A stretch of DNA of 64,000 nucleotides, from NCBI RefSeq assembly GCF_024172185.1, contig NZ_JAMZEC010000001.1, forward strand, positions 558,001-622,000, read 5' to 3'. A program made the position numbers and the translations under genes. Position 1 is the first letter of the stretch. Each line of letters opens with the position of its first letter. Below, one piece after another: positions 56,503 to 64,000 of the stretch. This DNA comes from Nonomuraea roseoviolacea subsp. carminata (GTDB lineage Bacteria > Actinomycetota > Actinomycetes > Streptosporangiales > Streptosporangiaceae). Under the pieces are notes generated by a model. It worked only from the letters and a program-made list of their open reading frames with translations. It was not told where the DNA came from and did not search any database.

Positions 56503-58529
56503 GCTGGCGCCGGCTGCCCCGGCGCAGCCTGGCGGTGTCCGCGGTGCTGTCCCTGGGCGCCGTGGTGCCGGTGGACGTGGTGGTGGTGCGCGTGCTGCAC
56601 GAGCGCGACTGGACGTGGGGGACGATCGCGGCCGTCGCGGCCGTGGTCGCGGTGCTCATCGTGGCGGGGATCGTGGCGTACGAGGTGGCGCGGCTGCGCG
56701 CGACGCGCTGGCGGCTCACGCGCGAGCGCCTGGAGCTGCGCTCCGGCGTGGTGTCCCGGCAGCACCGGTCCGTGCCGCGCGACCGGGTCCGCAGCGTGGA
56801 CCTGCGTGCCGATCCGGTACGGCGGGCGTTCGGGCTGACCGTCGTGAAGATCGGCACGGGTGGCCACGGGGACGAGAACGCCGAGCTGACTCTGGACCCG
56901 CTGACGGTCTCCGAGGCCGAGACCCTGCGCCGTGTCCTCCTGTCGGGCGCCCCGGCCGACGCCTTCCTCACGGAGGACCCCGTCCTCGCGGGCGAGCCGA
57001 GTCGAAGGGACGAGCTCGTCTCGGCAACCGAGGCCGCGTGGGGAAGCGCCCCGTTCCGGAAGGACGAGGCACCCCAGGGCAATGGGCTTCCCGAAGGGGA
57101 CGAGACGTCGCGAAGAAGCGGCCGTCACAGGGGGAACGAGGCATCCCTGGGAGGTGGGCGTTCTCGGGGAAGCGCGGCCTCGCGGGGTAACGGGCCCTCC
57201 CAGGAGGACGAGGCTTCTTCGGGGCATGGGTCTTCCTGGGGAGGCGGGCCTGCGGGCGCGATGCGTGCCGTCGAGGTGGTGGCGCGGTTGCGGTGGCCGT
57301 GGGTTCGGTACGCGCCGCTGACCGTGTGGTCGTTCGCCGGGGCGGCGCTGGTGCTCGGCGTGCTCTACAAGCCGCTGGACGCGCTCGGGGTGGAGGTGTT
57401 CTCGGCCGAGACGGCGGCCCTCGTGTGGGGCTGGCTGACGGAGCGGCCTTGGGTGACCATCCCGGTGGTGGTCGCGGGCAACGTGGCGGCCGGTGTGACG
57501 GGGGCCCTCCTGATCTTCGTGGAGTCCTGGGGCGGTTACCGCCTGGAACGCGAGCCCGGCCGTCCCGGAGCGCCCGAGGACACCGGACCGGACGCGCGCC
57601 CGGCATCACGTGATGGGCGGTGGCGGGTGCGGCGCGGCTTGCTGACCAGCCGCTCCCTCACGCTGGACGAGTCGCGGCTGCGCGGCGTGGAGATCCGAGA
57701 GCCGCTGCTGCTGAGGCTGGGCGGAGGCGCGCGCGTCACGGCGGTGGCCACCGGGCTGGGCAAGGCGCGGGAGGGCGAGACCGAGGACGTGGCGGCGCTC
57801 ACCCCGCCCCTCCCCCAGGCCGAGGCGGTGCGCATCGCGGCGCTGGTCGCGGGCGGGCGCCTGCCCGCGCCTGTTCCGCATCCGGCGGCGGCGCGGCGCA
57901 GGCGCGTGCGGCGGGCGCTGATCGCCGCCGTCGTCCCCGCCGTGGCGCTCGCGGCGATGGCCATGTGGATCCGGAACGGTGGCGCGGAGGCGTGGACCCG
58001 GGGCAGCGGGCTCGGCGCTTGGGCCGGGGGCGGCGGGCTCGGCTCTTGGGCCGGGACCGGCGACGTGCAGGCGTGGATCCGGGACGGCGCGCTGGAGGCA
58101 TGGGTGTGGGGCGCGGTGGCAGCCGTGCTGCTCCTGGTGCTGCCGCTCGCGCTCCTGGTGGCCGTGGCCGGGTACCGGGGCCTGGGGCACGGGCTGGGCG
58201 GGCGTCATCTGCTGGCCCGGTCCGGCGCCGTGGTCCGGCGTACTGTCGCGCTCGACCGTGGCGGCATCGTCGGCTGGACGATCACGCAGTCGTACGTTCA
58301 GCGCCGCGCCGGGCTGTTGACGGTCTCGGCCACGACGGCCGCCGGTGACGGTCATTACGACGTGGTGGACGTGGGCGGCGACACCGGGCTGGAGCTGGCG
58401 GCACGCGCCGTGCCCGGACTGCTCGACCCGTTCCTGGTCAGGAGCGGCCCGGGAGCAGGATGCCCTCCGACGTCGCGGGCGCCCTCCGCTGATGCGGCGG
58501 TGCCGTCTCAGGGGCCCAGAAGCTTCTGA
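56499..58529 (+). CDS. Tandem bacterial PH-domain protein, YdbT-like
   Basis: 676 residues from ATG 56499, 4-bp overlap with the previous gene. Several TM helices separated by PH domains: RWRLTRERLELRSGVVSRQHRSVPRDRVRSVDLRADPVRRAFGLTVVKIGTG, then WRVRRGLLTSRSLTLDESRLRGVEIREPLLLRLGGGARVTAV, then LLARSGAVVRRTVALDRGGIVGWTITQ. A disordered linker rich in Glu/Gly/Ser (about 180-250) and a Gly/Trp-rich segment (GLGAWAGGGGLGSWAG) are unusual additions. Acts with the YdbS-like protein at the membrane. Confidence 0.88.
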   Translation: MSWRRLPRRSLAVSAVLSLGAVVPVDVVVVRVLHERDWTWGTIAAVAAVVAVLIVAGIVAYEVARLRATRWRLTRERLELRSGVVSRQHRSVPRDRVRSVDLRADPVRRAFGLTVVKIGTGGHGDENAELTLDPLTVSEAETLRRVLLSGAPADAFLTEDPVLAGEPSRRDELVSATEAAWGSAPFRKDEAPQGNGLPEGDETSRRSGRHRGNEASLGGGRSRGSAASRGNGPSQEDEASSGHGSSWGGGPAGAMRAVEVVARLRWPWVRYAPLTVWSFAGAALVLGVLYKPLDALGVEVFSAETAALVWGWLTERPWVTIPVVVAGNVAAGVTGALLIFVESWGGYRLEREPGRPGAPEDTGPDARPASRDGRWRVRRGLLTSRSLTLDESRLRGVEIREPLLLRLGGGARVTAVATGLGKAREGETEDVAALTPPLPQAEAVRIAALVAGGRLPAPVPHPAAARRRRVRRALIAAVVPAVALAAMAMWIRNGGAEAWTRGSGLGAWAGGGGLGSWAGTGDVQAWIRDGALEAWVWGAVAAVLLLVLPLALLVAVAGYRGLGHGLGGRHLLARSGAVVRRTVALDRGGIVGWTITQSYVQRRAGLLTVSATTAAGDGHYDVVDVGGDTGLELAARAVPGLLDPFLVRSGPGAGCPPTSRAPSADAAVPSQGPRSF

Positions 58530-58560
58530 GCCCAGAAGGCTCAAGGCTCAGAAGCCTCAG

Positions 58561-58600
58561 GGCTCAGAAGTTCCAGGGCTCAGAAGTTCCAGGGCTCAGG
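58561..58600. repeat. 16-bp tandem repeat after the PH-domain gene
   Basis: ggctcagaagttccag at 58561-58576 and 58577-58592, then a partial copy at 58593; related ggctcagaagcc and gagcccagaaggctcaa units precede it. Confidence 0.75.
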
Positions 58601-58602
58601 AG

Positions 58603-58648
58603 CCTCGCGCGCGCGGGCCCGGCTCCCAACGGGCGGGCGCGCGCGAGG
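58603..58648. terminator. 12-bp hairpin terminator
   Basis: CCTCGCGCGCGC (58603-58614) and GCGCGCGCGAGG (58637-58648), perfect arms with a 22-nt loop. Between convergent PH-domain and NarL genes. Confidence 0.65.
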
Positions 58649-58883
58649 CCGTGAGGCGCGGGATCACCCACGGCCTGCCCGCGCCCCTGTCACGGTCAAG
58701 CGAGATCACGCGGCTCGGATGTTGCGTGATCAACGCTATTTGCCCGGCTTGCAGACCGGTTGCAGGCCCGTAAACCTCTCGCGTAAAGCGCCCGGGAATG
58801 CCCGTTCACGGAGCCGCTGCTCCTACCGACCTCGCGGCCACCTGAACAGCGCGTCCCGGCGGCCGGCTCCCGGCTGAGAGAGG

Positions 58884-59537
58884 TCAGCGACCGAGGCCGG
58901 CGTCGCGGGCGCGGACGATGGCCTCGGTCCGGTCGGCGACGTGCAGCTTGGCGAAGATGTTCGAGACGTTGTTGCGCACCGTCTTCGGCGACAGGAAGAG
59001 CGCGGAGGCGATCTGCGGATTGGACCGGCCGGCGGCGATCAGCGAGAGGATCTCCCGCTCGCGGGGCGTGAGCTGCGGGAACATGGTCTCGTCCGGCGTG
59101 GGCGCCGGCGCGGAGAAGTACTCGGCCACGCGGCGGGCGACCGTCGGCCCGAAGATGGCCTCCCCGTGGGCGACCGCCTGGATCGCGCGGACGATCTCCG
59201 CCTGGTTGGCGCCCTTGAGCAGGTAGCCGCGGGCTCCGGCGCGCATGGCGGCGAACAGCGTGGCGTCCTCCTCCGACATCGTCAGCATGAGCACGCCGAT
59301 GTGCGGGCTGTCGGCGACCACCCGCCGTGTCGCCTCGATGCCGTCGAGGTCGGGCATGGTGACGTCCATGACCACGATGTCCGGTTGGAGGGCGGCGGCG
59401 CGTTCCACGGCCTCGCGTCCGTTCGCTGCCGTGCCGACGACCTCCACGCCGGGGATCGAGCCCAGCAGCACCGCCAGCCCGTCCCGGTAGACCGGGTGGT
59501 CGTCGGCCAGCAGCACGCGGATCGGCTCATCGGACAC
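58884..59537 (-). CDS. NarL/LuxR-family response regulator (pairs with HK at 59527)
   Basis: 217 residues from GTG 59537 (VSDEPIRVLLADDHP). REC domain: ADDHPVYRDGL, phospho-acceptor D in VVMDVTMPDLDG, LMLTMSEE, GYLLKGA; LuxR HTH: LTPREREILSLIAAGRSNPQIASALFLSPKTVRNNVSNIFAKL. Overlaps the kinase stop by 11 bp, so the two are translationally coupled. Target genes unknown. Confidence 0.94.
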   Translation of the reverse strand: MSDEPIRVLLADDHPVYRDGLAVLLGSIPGVEVVGTAANGREAVERAAALQPDIVVMDVTMPDLDGIEATRRVVADSPHIGVLMLTMSEEDATLFAAMRAGARGYLLKGANQAEIVRAIQAVAHGEAIFGPTVARRVAEYFSAPAPTPDETMFPQLTPREREILSLIAAGRSNPQIASALFLSPKTVRNNVSNIFAKLHVADRTEAIVRARDAGLGR

Positions 59538-61800
59538 CTGTCGCCTCCAGATCTGTCTTCTCCAAGGCCGCCGCAACCGATCCGTCGGACGGGGCAGAGC
59601 CGTCAGACGCAACCGAGTCTGCCGCCGTTCCCGGGTTCGCCGCCGCAGCGGAGCCCGCCGCTGTGACGAGAGCCGACGCCGACGCCGCACCTGAAATCGC
59701 GGGACTCTCCTGAACCTGCGCCAGCGGCAGCCGCGCGCGGACCAGCGTGCCGCCCTCCGCGGGGCAGCTCACCTCGCACTCGCCGCCCAGCTCCGCCGTA
59801 CGCTCGCGCAACGACAGCATGCCCACCCCGGCGACGACGTCCGGGCCGATGCCGCGCCCGTCGTCGCGGATCAGCACCTCCAGCGCGCCCTCGCGCACGC
59901 CGAGCGTGACGTCGCAGCGCGCTGCGCCGGAGTGCCGCACCACGTTGGCCAGCGCCTCCGACACGATACGGTACGCAGCCACCTCCACCGCGGCCGGCAG
60001 CGCGGCGAGCCCGTCGCCGGACACGGCCACGTGCGGCCCGCCGGAGCCCTGCCCGGCGGCGACGCGACACCCTCCGAGGCGGTCGGCCAGTTGCTCGACG
60101 GCGCGCAGCAGGCCGAGCTCGTCGAGCGCCGGCGGCCGCAGGTCGTGGACGAGCCGCCGGACGTCGGCCAGCACGGTGGTGACCTCGGCGGCCGTCTGCT
60201 CCAGGATGCGGTCCGACTCCGCGGGCGCGGACGCGGCGAGGTTGCGGGCGGCCTCGATGCGCAGCGCCACCGCGCCCAGGCTGGGGCCGAGCCCGTCGTG
60301 CAGGTCGCGCCGCAGCCTGCGGCGCTCCTCCTCGCGGGCGAGGACGAGCCGGGCCCGGATGCGCTGCAGGTCGGTGCTCAGCTCGCTGGCCCGCGCCGCC
60401 GCGGCGGCCTGCCGGACGAGGTCGCCGAGCAGCCGCTGGTCGCGTTCGGTGAGGTCGGCCCGGCACAGCACGAGGCGGCCCACCGCCTCGCCGCGGTAGG
60501 CGACGGGCAGCGACAGCGACGGCCCGCGCGGCGAGCCGTGCTCCACCACCGACCGCACGCCGCCGGGCCGTTCGATCTCGACCCGCACGTACGGCAGGCG
60601 GAACGCCTCCGCCACGGTCGTGGCCAGCGCGCGGAGCTGGTCGTCCGGCTCGGTGGCGAGTTCGAGGCGCTGGGCGAGCGTGGAGACCGTGGCGTACGGG
60701 TCGTCGCGCGCCCCGCGGGCCAGCCGCCGGGCCGCCCGCCACAGCCAGGTGCGCAGCGGCGCGTAGGCCACCGCCACGATCGCCATCGCGGTCAGCGCCG
60801 ACTCGCGCTCCCCGAGCACGCTGCCCGCCACGGTGAACACGACGATGTCGATCACGACGGCCAGCGCCGCGAGCACGCCGTACAGGAAGGTGGCCGGCAG
60901 CAGCCGGTCGATGTCGTAGAGGCGGTACTTGGTCACCGCGACCAGCACCGCGCCCGAGGTGAGGCCGAGCGCGACGCAGAGCAGCGCCGCGGGCACCCCC
61001 GGCGGCGCGACGAGCGGCAGCAGCAGCACGAACATGTCCACCAGCGCCGCCCACGTCAGCCAGCGGATCTGCGCCCGCCGCTCCGGGTCCGCGGCGCGGT
61101 AGCGGCGCACCATGACCGCGAACGGCACCACCAGGCTCAGCGGCACCGCCGCCTGGGCCACCGCGATCAGCGGCCGCCACACCTCGTACGGCAGGCCGAC
61201 GCTGATCAGGTCCAGGTCGAGCCGGGCGATCCCGGCGGGCAGCTCGGCCGCCCAGTGACGGCTCAGCACGTCCATCGGCACGAGCAGCCAGACCACCGCC
61301 TGGAACGCGGTCAGGCCGAGACCGGCCAGCGACAGCCACCGCCAGCCCCTCCCGGCGGGCAGGCGGCCGTCGGGGAACAGCAGGATCAGCAGCGGCAGCC
61401 CGACGAGCAGCATCGCGCCGAACCGGGCGTACAGCCAGTACGCCAGAGCCGCGCCCGGCGTCCCCGGAGAGCCGTAGACGGCGTGGAGCGACCAGGCGTC
61501 GGAGAAGCCGTTCAGCCCCCACAGGACGCCCGACAGCACCAGCACCCATGCGACCGGATGCCGGGGCAGCCGCCGCAGCAGCAGCGCACCGGGCACCACC
61601 TGGGCAAGCCCGGCCACGGCGTACGGCCAGCTCGCCTCGTCCAGGTCGGCGCCCGGCGGGACGACGACGCCGACGTTGACCACGTCCAGGACGACCGTGC
61701 CGGCCGTGAGCGCGACCACGAGGAGCGTCACCGCCGCGGCCACGATCACGGGGAAGCGGGCGGCGCCCGCCGGCGTCCCGTCCGGTCCGGTTTTCGTCAT
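59527..61800 (-). CDS. Large sensor histidine kinase (MadS/NarX-like, GAF and HisKA_3)
   Basis: 757 residues from ATG 61800. Eight to ten TM helices (about 15-370), a GAF-like domain (~420-520: ATVAEAFRLPYVRVEIERPGGVRSVVEHGSP), HisKA_3 with RRRLRRDLHDGLGPSLGAVALRIEAARNLAA (phospho-His) and HATPase_c (YRIVSEALANVVRHSGAARCDVTLG, DDGRGIGPDVVAGVGMLSLRERTAELGGECEV). A low-complexity tail of ~60 residues (SAAAANPGTAADSVASDGS) closes the protein, its end overlapping the regulator start. The signal is unknown. Confidence 0.92.
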   Translation of the reverse strand: MTKTGPDGTPAGAARFPVIVAAAVTLLVVALTAGTVVLDVVNVGVVVPPGADLDEASWPYAVAGLAQVVPGALLLRRLPRHPVAWVLVLSGVLWGLNGFSDAWSLHAVYGSPGTPGAALAYWLYARFGAMLLVGLPLLILLFPDGRLPAGRGWRWLSLAGLGLTAFQAVVWLLVPMDVLSRHWAAELPAGIARLDLDLISVGLPYEVWRPLIAVAQAAVPLSLVVPFAVMVRRYRAADPERRAQIRWLTWAALVDMFVLLLPLVAPPGVPAALLCVALGLTSGAVLVAVTKYRLYDIDRLLPATFLYGVLAALAVVIDIVVFTVAGSVLGERESALTAMAIVAVAYAPLRTWLWRAARRLARGARDDPYATVSTLAQRLELATEPDDQLRALATTVAEAFRLPYVRVEIERPGGVRSVVEHGSPRGPSLSLPVAYRGEAVGRLVLCRADLTERDQRLLGDLVRQAAAAARASELSTDLQRIRARLVLAREEERRRLRRDLHDGLGPSLGAVALRIEAARNLAASAPAESDRILEQTAAEVTTVLADVRRLVHDLRPPALDELGLLRAVEQLADRLGGCRVAAGQGSGGPHVAVSGDGLAALPAAVEVAAYRIVSEALANVVRHSGAARCDVTLGVREGALEVLIRDDGRGIGPDVVAGVGMLSLRERTAELGGECEVSCPAEGGTLVRARLPLAQVQESPAISGAASASALVTAAGSAAAANPGTAADSVASDGSAPSDGSVAAALEKTDLEATGVR

Positions 61801-61827
61801 TCGAGCATTGTCGCCGGTTTTGTGTCC

Positions 61828-61860
61828 CGTTGTCCCGGGACAGGGTGTCCCGGGACAACG
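61828..61860. promoter_or_regulatory. 33-bp perfect palindrome upstream of the large histidine kinase
   Basis: CGTTGTCCCGGGACA (61828-61842) - GGG - TGTCCCGGGACAACG (61846-61860). Each arm holds the 12-bp palindrome TGTCCCGGGACA (61831-61842 and 61846-61857). Lies 28-60 bp upstream of ATG 61800, so a double operator is likely, possibly for autoregulation; a terminator of the upstream gene is also possible. Confidence 0.6.
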
Positions 61861-61943
61861 CAGCCCGAGGCAGCGGCGCCCCGGCGACGGTCCCGAACGA
61901 CGGGGCCTGGGCAGCCGGGCCGGAGACGCCTCCGGACGGCCGT

Positions 61944-64000
61944 TCAGCTTCCGGTAAGCTTGCCCTCCAGGCCCGCCAGGTACGCGCGGGCCACCTTGAG
62001 CGCCCCCGCCTCCGCCTCCTTCTTCGGCATGAGGCGGACCTTGGGCGAGTTGGTAGGCTCGTCGCCCCGATGCTGCTGCCCCGCGTAGTCCACCGCGACG
62101 ACCAGCGCGCCCTTGCGGATCATCACGGTCGTGCTGCCGGCGAACACCACACCCCGGCGGTAGCTGAGGTACTGCCTGTAGGCGGCGTCGCCCATGCCCT
62201 TGATGTCGGTCAACTTGTCCCAGGTGACCTCCTTCGTGGAGAAGGACTCCATGGACTTGCTGCCGCCACGCTTGCCCGCGTAGAACGTGCCGGCCGCGCC
62301 GGGGTCGGGCGCCCCCGCCCGGTTGGTGAACCGGTGCGTGGTGATCAGCACGCTGCGGACCTTCGTGACGCCGCCGCCGGCGTCGATCTCGCGGTTGAGC
62401 CAGCGGCACTCGTTCTGGGTGTCGGCGCCCGTCGTGCTGCCCGTCGCCTTGGTCTCGGCGTCCGGCACCAGCGCGGTCGCCGCCTTGCCCGCCGCCACGC
62501 AGTCGGCGGGCATGGCCGCGAGCTTCGTCGGCGACGGCGTGGGGGCGGCGGTCGGGAGCGTGGGCGTCGGCGTGGAGATCTTGAGCGGCTGGGCCAGCAC
62601 GTCGGGGTGCTGGGCCTTCCACGCGGCCACGCCCTTGGCGATCTGGCCGACGAGGCCGGTGACCTCGCGGATGGCGTTGTCCTCGGTGATCGACTGGACG
62701 GTCTTGTTGGTGAGCAGCGCGGCGTCCTTGCGTCGCTGGTCGGCCTGGTACTTGACCTCGATGGTCATGTCGCCGACCCGGGCGTGGGCCTCACCGTAGG
62801 CGTACCACAGCACGCTGCCCGACCGCCGCCACACGTACTGGGCGAACGCGCCGTCGCCGATGCCCTGGATGTCCGTGACCTTGGAGGTGTACTCCTTGTC
62901 GCCCTTCGTCGGGGTGGGTTTGGCGGTCTCGGCGTACTTGGCGCCGCCGCGGTCGATCTCGAACGAGTTCTGCGCCATCGACCGGCCGGTCTTCGCGCCG
63001 TCGCCGCGGTGCTGGTCGACCTTGACCTCGATCTGGCGGCTGCGCCAGTACTCGCCGAACGAGATGCGCAGGTTTTCCCAGGTGCAGTCGAAGTTGATCG
63101 TGTAGTCGGTGGACCGGGAGTCGCCGGTGACCTTCGCCTCGGGCACGAGCCGGTCGATCGTCTCCTTGGGCAGCATGGCGCACACGTCCGGGCCGGGCAC
63201 GGGGCCGGTCGCCGGCTTGGACGCCTTGGCCGCGGGCTCCTGACCGGCGGACGTCCTGCCGTACACGAGGTACGCGCCGCCGGCGCCGCCCGCCAGCAGG
63301 AGCGCCACGCCCGCGGCCACGACGGGCATCACCCAGGGGCGGCGCGCCTTCGGGCGGTCGGGGATGGGGGCTCCGCCGGTGGGGAGGTCCAGGCCGACGG
63401 ACGACGGCATGGTGACGGGGCCGGCGTCGGCGGGCGCCGCCTGACCGTGTCCGGGGCCATGAGCGTTCTGGCCGGGCGGGCCGTAGGGGATGCCTGGAGG
63501 TGGCGCGCCGTAGGGCTGAGGGGCGCCGCCGTGGTGGGGCGGTCCGGGAGGGGGGCCGCCGTACGGGGCGGGCATGCCTTCCGATGACGCGGAGGGACCG
63601 GCGGCCGGCCAACCGGACGGCCCGGCGGGCGGTCCCCAGGATCCAGCGGCCGGTCCCGAGGGCTGCTCCGCCGGAGACACCGGTGGGACGGGAGACGGAG
63701 GGGCGGGAGGCCAGACCGGCGCCCCGAAGCCAGGACCGGACGGCGCCCCGGAGTCAGGAGCGACTGACTGAGAACCGGCTGGCTGAGGACCGGACGGCCG
63801 AGGACCGGCTGCGTGAGGACCGGCTCCGTGAGGACCGGCTGCGTGAGGACCGGCTGCGTGAGGACCGGCTGCGTGAGGACCGGCTGAGTGAGGACCGGAA
63901 GGAGCGCCGCCTGGAGAGCCCGCCGGCGGGGTGGCGGGCGGGGGAACAGGGCGGCCCTCGTACGGCTCCGCCTGCGGCTCCCACGGAACGAACGCGCCAG
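61944..64000 (-). CDS. Membrane-anchored protein with Pro-rich cytosolic tail and DUF3558-like ectodomains; 5' end cut
   Basis: Reading frame is open from the window edge to the stop at 61944 (~685 residues in view); the start lies beyond 64000. The often used GTG 63680 is internal. N-terminal part: AFVPWEPQAEPY, Pro-rich with ~7 copies of AGPHA, then PVTMPSSVGLDLP. A single TM (WVMPVVAAGVALLLAGGAGGAYLVYG) is followed by an extracellular part with two related domains: PGPDVCAMLPKETIDRLVPEAKVTG and MPADCVAAGKAATALVPDAETKATG, each with FDCTWEN/NECRWLN, GIGDGAF/GMGDAAY. The pattern resembles DUF3558 lipoproteins. Function unknown. Confidence 0.82.
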   Translation of the reverse strand, partial: GAFVPWEPQAEPYEGRPVPPPATPPAGSPGGAPSGPHSAGPHAAGPHAAGPHAAGPHGAGPHAAGPRPSGPQPAGSQSVAPDSGAPSGPGFGAPVWPPAPPSPVPPVSPAEQPSGPAAGSWGPPAGPSGWPAAGPSASSEGMPAPYGGPPPGPPHHGGAPQPYGAPPPGIPYGPPGQNAHGPGHGQAAPADAGPVTMPSSVGLDLPTGGAPIPDRPKARRPWVMPVVAAGVALLLAGGAGGAYLVYGRTSAGQEPAAKASKPATGPVPGPDVCAMLPKETIDRLVPEAKVTGDSRSTDYTINFDCTWENLRISFGEYWRSRQIEVKVDQHRGDGAKTGRSMAQNSFEIDRGGAKYAETAKPTPTKGDKEYTSKVTDIQGIGDGAFAQYVWRRSGSVLWYAYGEAHARVGDMTIEVKYQADQRRKDAALLTNKTVQSITEDNAIREVTGLVGQIAKGVAAWKAQHPDVLAQPLKISTPTPTLPTAAPTPSPTKLAAMPADCVAAGKAATALVPDAETKATGSTTGADTQNECRWLNREIDAGGGVTKVRSVLITTHRFTNRAGAPDPGAAGTFYAGKRGGSKSMESFSTKEVTWDKLTDIKGMGDAAYRQYLSYRRGVVFAGSTTVMIRKGALVVAVDYAGQQHRGDEPTNSPKVRLMPKKEAEAGALKVARAYLAGLEGKLTGS
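63785..63895 (-). repeat. 15-bp tandem repeat in the cut membrane protein gene
   Basis: About seven copies of gaggaccggctgcgt, coding Ala-Gly-Pro-His-Ala/Gly on the minus strand, in register. Variants (ctgag, ctccgt) appear at the ends. Confidence 0.9.

Larger units (their letters stand above)
58530..58883. other. Gene-free stretch of ~354 bp with repeats and a terminator
   Basis: Holds 16-bp repeats (58561-58600) and the hairpin at 58603-58648. The remainder, to the convergent NarL gene, has no recognisable gene. Confidence 0.6.

Noticed and set aside
59527..62622. 1031-residue frame through the large histidine kinase
   Set aside because: The extension upstream of 61800 runs across the palindrome and the neighbouring gene in another frame with no homology.
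61944..63680. GTG 63680 as the start of the last gene
   Set aside because: The same frame stays open to the window edge with in-register Pro-rich and AGPHA repeats and an AFVPWEPQ segment, so the true start lies outside.
1..64000. tRNA, rRNA, CRISPR or IS elements
   Set aside because: Looked for T-loop (GTTCRAATC) contexts, regular spaced repeats and transposase motifs; the only such-looking sequence, at 28664, is an operator arm.

Overview
The window is 64 kb of very GC-rich chromosome with the gene style of a filamentous actinobacterium: GTG starts, ATGA overlaps, Pro/Ala/Gly-rich linkers, many one- and two-component regulators, a glk - CxxCPxC protein - ArsA - SRPBCC block and a PimB'-type mannosyltransferase. 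Gene order and content would fit the Streptosporangiales (Nonomuraea or Streptosporangium type) or a Streptomyces relative. I cannot place the genus from sequence alone. No phage, IS element, CRISPR array, rRNA or tRNA gene was recognised.

Layout. 1-3470 (minus): a purine/urate catabolic operon running OHCU decarboxylase, 5-hydroxyisourate hydrolase, uricase, FAD and 2Fe-2S subunits of a xanthine-dehydrogenase-type enzyme, and a cut amidohydrolase. 3617-9155: endonuclease IV, an orphan LytTR regulator, a sulfite-oxidase-like enzyme, a DAHP synthase behind an aromatic-peptide attenuator, and ThiI. 9373-14656: two tandem MHYT membrane sensors, a probably PPi-dependent phosphofructokinase with a DasR-like operator, a monooxygenase/TetR pair, and an HTH-Clp_N protein behind twin palindromes. 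14697-22141: a lipoprotein, a lactonase-fold protein divergent from a MarR-GNAT fusion, an MMPL transporter divergent from TetR, and a PhoX-like protein. 22339-31289: Dps, a MerR/VIT-VWA operon, an alcohol dehydrogenase remnant, homocysteine methyltransferase, a DoxX/MarR divergent pair, PlsC and an esterase.

31371-48003 is mostly core metabolism and envelope: glucokinase, ArsA, SRPBCC, phosphoesterase, long-chain acyl-CoA synthetase, a DeoR-linked sugar ABC importer without its own ATPase, PimB', an M48 protease and a peptidase-MA-like protein. 48109-50335 holds two NlpC/P60 cell-wall hydrolases. The first sits behind a c-di-AMP (ydaO/yuaA) riboswitch and appears to start at CTG. 50550-64000 has a NYN-domain protein, a phosphotransferase, two NarL/histidine-kinase pairs, a bacterial-PH-domain pair (YdbS/YdbT type) and a cut, single-span protein with DUF3558-like ectodomains.

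The strongest regulatory signals are: the aromatic attenuator (6646-6765); the c-di-AMP riboswitch with CTG start (48744-48908); the DasR-like site before pfkA (12602-12617); twin perfect palindromes at 13824-13868; and paired operators at 28635-28677. A trait across the window is in-register tandem repeats (9, 15, 33 bp inside genes; 16, 20/29 and 48 bp between genes), expanding low-complexity loops and linkers.
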